Positions 59,097-64,000 of a stretch of 64,000 bases of DNA are shown piece by piece; positions within the stretch are counted from its first letter, which is position 1, and each line of letters begins with the position of its first letter. The notes beneath the pieces were generated by a model. It was given only the letters and a program-made list of their open reading frames with translations. It did not search any database and was not told the DNA's origin. The DNA is taken from assembly GCA_964246015.1 (NCBI GenBank), contig CAXTPG010000005.1, forward strand, positions 19,816-83,815, in the 5' to 3' direction. Both the position numbers and the translations under genes were made by a program. The DNA is from JBBROS01 sp964246015. Lineage in GTDB: Bacteria > Pseudomonadota > Alphaproteobacteria > Acetobacterales > Acetobacteraceae.

Positions 59097-60118
59097 CTCT
59101 GCCACACCAGGACCATCACCACGTCGCCAGGCATCCCGTTGGGGTAGTCCGCAACCCGCGCCGACATCCCGAACCCGGCCGGTTTCAGCTCGCGCTCGTA
59201 TCGGGCATACAGATCGGCGGCTTCGCCCCGCAGCGTCTCGGTCCAGGCCGGGTCGGCGTTGTTGATCTTGCGTCCGCTGTCGCTGCACAGCCCGGCCGGG
59301 AAGCGCAGCATCTGGATCTCCTTGCCGCCATGCGCCGCAGTGATCCGGGCGTGGGCCATCAGCGTGCGCCACATCTCCTCGCCCACGTGCTCGTGCAGCA
59401 TGGTCTTTACCTGATCGAGCCGCGCCAGATCGGCGGCATGGGCCGCGGCCTTCCTCTCGTCCATCCGCCCCTGGTTCGATCCCTGGATCAGGTGCCGGAA
59501 CCCGTCCGCGGTGGCGGGCGCGTCGATCGCCGCCGCGGGCGGCACTGGCGCGGCCTTCGGGGCGCCGGCCCCGCCGTGGAAGAAGCCGGACAGCATATCC
59601 GCGAAGCCGCCCAGGCTTCGGGTCCCATCCCCGCGCCCGGGGATGGATTCGACGACGCGAAGCAGATCCGCCCGGGCGACGATGCCCACCATCCGCCCGT
59701 CCTGCATCACCGGCAGCCGCTTGATCCCCTCCTTGCGCAGAAGCATCGCTGCATCCTGCACCGAAGCATCCGCCTCGACCGTCACCACCGGGGTATGCAT
59801 CACGTCCCGCACCAGCCGGCCGGTCGCGGCATCGCTCACGACGACGGCGTCGGAATGCCCGGGCTTGGACAGCAGGGCCAGCCACCATTCCTGCCCCGAC
59901 AGGCGGTCCACGCTGTTGCGGCCCAGCAGGTCGCCCTCGCTGACCATGCCGACCAGCGCACCCTGCGCGTCGACGACCGGCGCGGCGCCGATCCGGCTGT
60001 CCAGCAGCAACCGGGCGGCCTCCCGCACGGTGGCGCCGGGGGCGACCTGCACGATCGCCGTGGTCATGATCTCCCGCACCGTGGCGGGCGGGTGCGGGTG
60101 CGCGGGAAGCTGGTCCAT
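59093..60118 (-). CDS. CBS-domain protein
   Basis: 341 residues from ATG 60118. Two CBS motifs near the N-terminus: VREIMTTAIVQVAPGATVREAARLLLDSRIGAAPVVDAQGALVGMVSEGDLL and VRDVMHTPVVTVEADASVQDAAMLLRKEGIKRLPVMQDGRMVGIVARADLLRVV. They form a likely nucleotide-sensing pair. The C-terminal about 110 residues (from LARLDQVKTMLHEHVGEEMW) form a separate unknown domain. The reading frame is open upstream through the fabI fragment into the transposase; normal translation should begin at 60118. Confidence 0.88.
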   Translation of the reverse strand: MDQLPAHPHPPATVREIMTTAIVQVAPGATVREAARLLLDSRIGAAPVVDAQGALVGMVSEGDLLGRNSVDRLSGQEWWLALLSKPGHSDAVVVSDAATGRLVRDVMHTPVVTVEADASVQDAAMLLRKEGIKRLPVMQDGRMVGIVARADLLRVVESIPGRGDGTRSLGGFADMLSGFFHGGAGAPKAAPVPPAAAIDAPATADGFRHLIQGSNQGRMDERKAAAHAADLARLDQVKTMLHEHVGEEMWRTLMAHARITAAHGGKEIQMLRFPAGLCSDSGRKINNADPAWTETLRGEAADLYARYERELKPAGFGMSARVADYPNGMPGDVVMVLVWQS

Positions 60119-60140
60119 GCGGGTGCTCCGAAAACGGGGT

Positions 60141-60411
60141 TCAGGCGACCAGGTGCTGGCCGCCATCGACGGGTATGACCGTGCCGGTGATGTGCCGGGC
60201 CGCATCGCTGACGAGGAAGGCGGCCAGCGCGCCCACGTCCGCGATATCGACGAGCCGGTGTTGCGGCGCCTCGGCCGCAGCCCGGTCCAGCAAGGCGTCG
60301 AACCGATCGATGCCGCTGGCCGCCCGCGTGCGGATCGGCCCCGGCGAGATCGCGTGCGCGCGGATGCCGCGCGGCCCAAGCTCCGCCGCGACATAGCGCA
60401 CGCTGCTCTCC
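60141..60411 (-). pseudogene. 3' fragment of fabI-like enoyl-ACP reductase, cut by a Tn3 element
   Basis: The last about 90 codons of an enoyl-ACP reductase remain: ESSVRYVAAELGPRGIRAHAISPGPIRTRAASGIDRFDALLDRAAAEAPQHRLVDI, then ARHITGTVIPVDGGQHLVA. The 5' part, including the catalytic Tyr and NAD site, is missing. The fragment begins exactly at the outer end of the Tn3 terminal repeat. A plasmid copy of fabI was interrupted; another functional copy must exist if the enzyme is essential. Confidence 0.88.
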
Positions 60412-63400
60412 GGGGTGACGCCATAGAACGGGCAGGATAGCACGGTAGGCGGGGTGAACCGGGAACAGGCTCATGCTGCGATCCAGTACGACTGGCGGAT
60501 GTGCCCCGTAACGGCCTGAACCCGTCGGGTCCGAACGCGCCGTCGGCCCCCCAGAGATAGTCGCCGGTAAGGTTGATGTGCTGCCAGCCGAGGGGCGCCA
60601 GGTGGGCCAGCAGGGCATCCGGGATCACCTTGCCACGACGGCGCAGGGTGTCGAGTGCGCGGTCGAGATAGACCGTGTTCCACAACGCGATGGCGGCCGT
60701 GACGAGCGCCAAGCCGCTTGCCCGGTGCTGCTGGGCGTCGAAGGTGCGGTCGCGCAATCGACCGAGGCGATGGAAGCACACGGCGCGGGCGAGCGCATTG
60801 CGGGACTCGCCCTGATTCAGGGCCGTCGTCGTCTGCCGCCGAAGCGACGGCTGCTCCAGCCAGTCCAACGTATGCAGGGTGCGTTCGATGCGACCGACCT
60901 CGCGCAAGGCGAGCGCCAGCCCGTTCTGCCGGGGGTAGTTGCCCAGACGTTTCAGCATCAACGACGCGCTGACCACGCCGGTGCGAACCGAGCATGCCAA
61001 CCGCAGCACGTCGTCCCAGTGCGCGACGATCATCTTCTCGTCGGGCCGACCGGCGATGAATGGGGCAAGCGACGGCCAGGTGCTTGCGGCTCCGAAAGTA
61101 TACAGCCGGCGGTCAGCCAGGTTGGGGATGCGCGGCGCGAACTGGAACCCAAGCAGGTGGGCAAGGCCAAACACGTGGTCGCTGACGCCGCCGCCATCAG
61201 TGTGGTGGGTAGCGATGCTGAGATCCGCCTCGTGATAAAGCAGCCCGTCGATAACATGGGCCGCCTCTCCGGCGCCGGTGATTGATGCGGTGTAGAAAGG
61301 CGCATGGCGGGTGGAGACGTGCGTGTAGAACAGCGCCGTGGCCTCGTTGCTGTAATGGGCGTTGAACGCTCCCACGGCTTCGCCGCGGCTTGCCGTGGGG
61401 AACGCCTGGCCGTCCGAGCTCGACACGTTGGCGGCACCGAACAGTGCAGCGAGCGGCTGTTTGTGCTGAGCATTGGTCAGGATGGCGGCCCCACCTCGAT
61501 AGGTGTCCTCGCGCAGGTGCCAACCGGCGTTCCAGGCCAGCTGCCGATAGCTCGCAACCGAGCAGGCATCCGCCATTCGGGTCAGGCCTATGTTCGTCGC
61601 ATCTGCCAGTATGGCGGTGAGCACCACACGCCGGTCACTGGCGGGTAGGCCAGTATGCAGGTGAGTGAAGGCGGTGCTGAACCCTGTCCAGCCGTCCACC
61701 TCGGCCAGCAAATCCGTAACCCGGGCAAGCGGCACCATGCCGTAGAGCCGATCGGCCAGCGCGTCCGCCGCTTCATGCGTGATGGCCTTCAAAGGCGTGA
61801 TCTTCATCTCGCCCGCCTTGATCCGCACGTCCTCCAGCGCGTCCGCCGCCGCCTTGGTGTTTACCTCCATCATACGCCGCTCCAGCAAGGTGCGATGCCC
61901 GGCCAGGTATTCATCCACCGTTGTGGGTACCGCGACCGGCAGTGGCCCGGCTGCGCGCATGGCGGCGAACAGTGCGGGGTGGATGAGCTGGTCTTCCACG
62001 GCCCGCCACTGCCGACTGCCCTCCACCCAGATGTCGCCAGAGCGCAACCGGCCCCGCAGGGCCAACAAGGTTGCCGCCTCCCAGGTTCGGCGCTCGTTGT
62101 TGTCGGCGTGGTTGGCGCTCAGCACGGCATCCCTCCAGGCGGGCGGGAGAAAGCTGACGGGCAAGCTGCCCGGCCATTTCCGGCCGCCGATGCCGTAGGC
62201 AGTCTGAAGCAACTCGACCGCGCGCAGCGTGCTGGCCGCCGCGGGCGCCGCCCGGAGTTGGAACGCGCCCAGGAAGAGCGGGCCGAGCCGGTGCAACACC
62301 GGCCATCCCCGGGCGGCGAGGGCCAGGAGATCGGCTTTGTCGGGGCGGACCAGCTTGTTGGCCTCCGCGATGCTGCTGGCCAGGCGTTCCCAGCCTATTG
62401 AGCCTGTCACGGCTCCATCCAGATCAGTTCCGTCGCCCTTGGCCTCGAGCAGCGCAGCGCCCAGCTTGGCGAACAGGCGTACCTTGTCGTTCGCCGCCCG
62501 AGCGTCGCGCATCACCACCTCCTCCTCGCGTGCTTCAGCGCGGCGAAACATGCGGCCGACAGCACGGTCGAACAGGGCCACACCGTCGTCGGTCAGCCGC
62601 GTCACCGTGTCCAGCACCGTCGCGACCAGGGTGGCCTGTCGCCGCAGCGGCGACAGGCTCCGCAGGTGCTGGGCGGTGAACCGGGCGCCCTCGCGGGTCA
62701 GTTTGCGGAGCCGTTCGGGATGGACACTCTCGGCGATGGCCGGCTTGAGGCCGACCGCCCGCAGGCAGGTGAGCTGTTCGACGATGCGTGCAAGGGCACG
62801 ATGACCGGGTGCGTTGGGGGGCTGGCGTGCCCAGGCCAGCACGCTCGTGGGTGTTCCCGTCTTCGGTCGGAGCAGCGCATCCAGGGCGTCAACCTGCTCC
62901 ATGGACAGGCCTTTGGTGAGTTGGTTGGCGACATGCCGCTCGGCAACGACCAGGACCGCGGCGATCAGGCGTTCGACGACCGACGGGCCGGGAGCAACGA
63001 TTTTGCGTCGGCGCAATTCGTCCATCAGCACCTCGGCGATCGCGGGAGCGTTCGTCGTAGCGAGCGCGACTGGTAGCAGCCATTTCAACAGGTCGCGGCC
63101 GTGACCAGGTCCGAACATGCGGAGGCCAAATTCCTCCCGCAGGACGTCGAGCTGCTCGCGCCGGGTTTGCGGTCGTGCGGCGTAAGCGATCAGAGCGCCG
63201 GGCTCGACACGGACCTGCTCGGCCACGAAACGCACGGCATGCTCCGGGATGGCCTCGCCCGACCGCAGAAGCCGACCGGGATAACGGAAGGTGCAGAGCT
63301 GCATTGCGAAGCCGAGTTGGTTGTGCCCGCCCCGGCGACGCTCGATGGCGATGCGGTCCGTCCCGTCCAGTGTCCAGTGACGGATCAGGCGCGCTTCGTC

Positions 63401-63460
63401 GGTCGGCAGCGCAAGCAAGGATTCGAGTTGCGCTTCGGTAAGCGAGCGGCGTCTTGGCAT
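60412..63460 (-). CDS. tnpA: TnpA, Tn3-family transposase lacking its own stop
   Basis: About 1,000 residues from ATG 63460: PRRRSLTEAQLESLLALPTDEARLIRHW, the DDE region TDGGGVSDHVFGLAHLLGFQFAPRIPNL, and the end TAAIALWNTVYLDRALDTLRRRGKVIP...LGWQHINLTGDYLWG...FRPLRG. After FRPLRG the frame continues about 20 codons through the terminal repeat, out of frame through the fabI fragment, and in frame into the CBS gene without any stop (to 59093). The transposon either lost its stop codon or normally relies on one outside. Confidence 0.9.
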
Positions 63461-63508
63461 GACAGAAGTCCCAATTGGAGTGTAGTCTGCCTGCTACGAC
63501 TCAGGCCC

Positions 63509-64000
63509 GTGCAGGAACAGGGGCTTGCGGGCCATCAAGCGGGGAGAGTTCAACTGGGACAGCAAGGGCAGTCACCGGAGCGCGCCGCGCTCTACTGCCG
63601 GGTGTCTACGGCCGACCAGTCCTGCGCGCGCCAGGAGCGCGACCTGGCCGCCTTTGCCAAGCGGGCTGGCTACGAGGTGATTGGCACCTACAAGGAAACC
63701 GCGTCCGGGGTGAAGCTGGACCGGGCCGAGCGCCGCAAGGTGCTGGCGCTGGCGCAGCGGCGCGAGATCGACGCGGTGCTGGTGACGGAGCTGTCGCGCT
63801 GGGGCCGCAGCACGACGGACCTGCTGGCCACGCTCAAGGAGCTGGAAGCCCGGCGCGTGTCGCTGGTGGCGCTGAACGGGATGGCATTCGACCTCACCAC
63901 GCCGCACGGGCGCATGATGGCCACCTTGCTGGCCGGCATTGCCGAGTTCGAACGCGAGTTGATCCAGGAACGCATCCGCTCAGGCATTGCCGCGGCCAAA
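63509..64000 (+). CDS. Serine recombinase (TnpR type), cut by window edge
   Basis: Start uncertain: GTG 63509 is the first in-frame candidate near the divergent tnpA. The catalytic domain is clear: ALYCRVSTADQSCARQERDL (Ser in RVST), VTELSRWGRSTTDLLATLKEL, and TPHGRMMATLLAGIAEFERELIQERIRSGIAAAK. The sequence ends at the window edge before the C-terminal HTH. It is not closely similar to the resolvase at 51337. Confidence 0.88.
   Translation, partial: MQEQGLAGHQAGRVQLGQQGQSPERAALYCRVSTADQSCARQERDLAAFAKRAGYEVIGTYKETASGVKLDRAERRKVLALAQRREIDAVLVTELSRWGRSTTDLLATLKELEARRVSLVALNGMAFDLTTPHGRMMATLLAGIAEFERELIQERIRSGIAAAK

Larger units (their letters stand above)
60412..64000. mobile_element. Second Tn3-family transposon (right end beyond window)
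   Basis: The left terminal repeat is at 60412-60449, starting GGGGTGACGCCATAGAACGG. tnpA is leftward and a serine recombinase gene is rightward, with a gap of about 50 bp between them. The other end lies outside the window. A lone copy of the same terminal repeat is at 19634-19671. Its transposase is clearly different from the one at 52-55 kb. Confidence 0.85.

Overview
The window is about 64 kb of very GC-rich DNA that looks like part of a plasmid or chromid from an alphaproteobacterium, most likely Acetobacteraceae. This rests on gene content and coding style, not on a marker gene. A plasmid RepA gene (46.8-47.8 kb) is flanked by nine copies of a 14-bp iteron and followed by parA. Further right is a block of tyrosine recombinase, hypothetical protein, ScpA-like and CBS-domain genes of the kind seen on plasmids of that family.

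Left part (1-7.3 kb): a tightly coupled type III secretion (T3SS) operon, sctJ-K-L-N-O-Q-R-S-T-U, in the same order as the rhizobial Rhc clusters. Most junctions are 4-bp ATGA/GTGA overlaps. SctU has GGDD where the autocleavage motif NPTH should be.

Around it lie blocks of large proteins I cannot name: 7.4-11.1 kb on the + strand, and 13.6-19.4 kb and 27.3-34.6 kb on the - strand. They include a 923-aa protein built of about nine LuxR-HTH-like modules, three tandem paralogues, two proteins sharing a roughly 280-residue C-terminal region, a PPP-type phosphatase, and a protein with two degenerate GGDEF-like regions. Four of the five transcription units they form carry an exact GTCAG-N2-T-N5-CAG(C/G) box 39-62 bp before the first start codon, and the fifth carries a near match. 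The box resembles the rhizobial tts box. I read these genes as a T3SS-linked regulon of candidate effectors and translocators; this is the best candidate for an undescribed system here.

Between and beyond these blocks are metabolic modules. There is an amino-acid ABC transporter without an ATPase gene (11.4-13.6 kb). A sugar-acid cluster with IclR regulator, ABC transporter without ATPase, AroE-like, FAH-family and DenD-like proteins occupies 19.8-26.4 kb. A PemK/Phd toxin-antitoxin pair is at 26.5-27.2 kb, and GntR, MFS and LysR genes at 34.7-37.7 kb. An eight-gene operon (37.7-45.8 kb) combines a KamA-type radical SAM aminomutase, a branched-chain aminotransferase, two FAD enzymes, a cupin, a GNAT, a lactonase-like hydrolase and a 2-oxoglutarate oxygenase.

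Right part (46-64 kb): replication and partition genes, then Tn3-family elements. One complete 5.3-kb Tn3 element (38-bp ends, one mismatch) carries an EndoU toxin with a MafI-like immunity gene. A second Tn3 element interrupts a fabI-like gene and runs off the right edge; its transposase frame has no stop of its own and stays open into the CBS-domain gene. Tn3 relics also lie at 19.6, 30.5 and 49.5 kb. All coordinates and motifs were read by eye; no database search, HMM or structure prediction was run.
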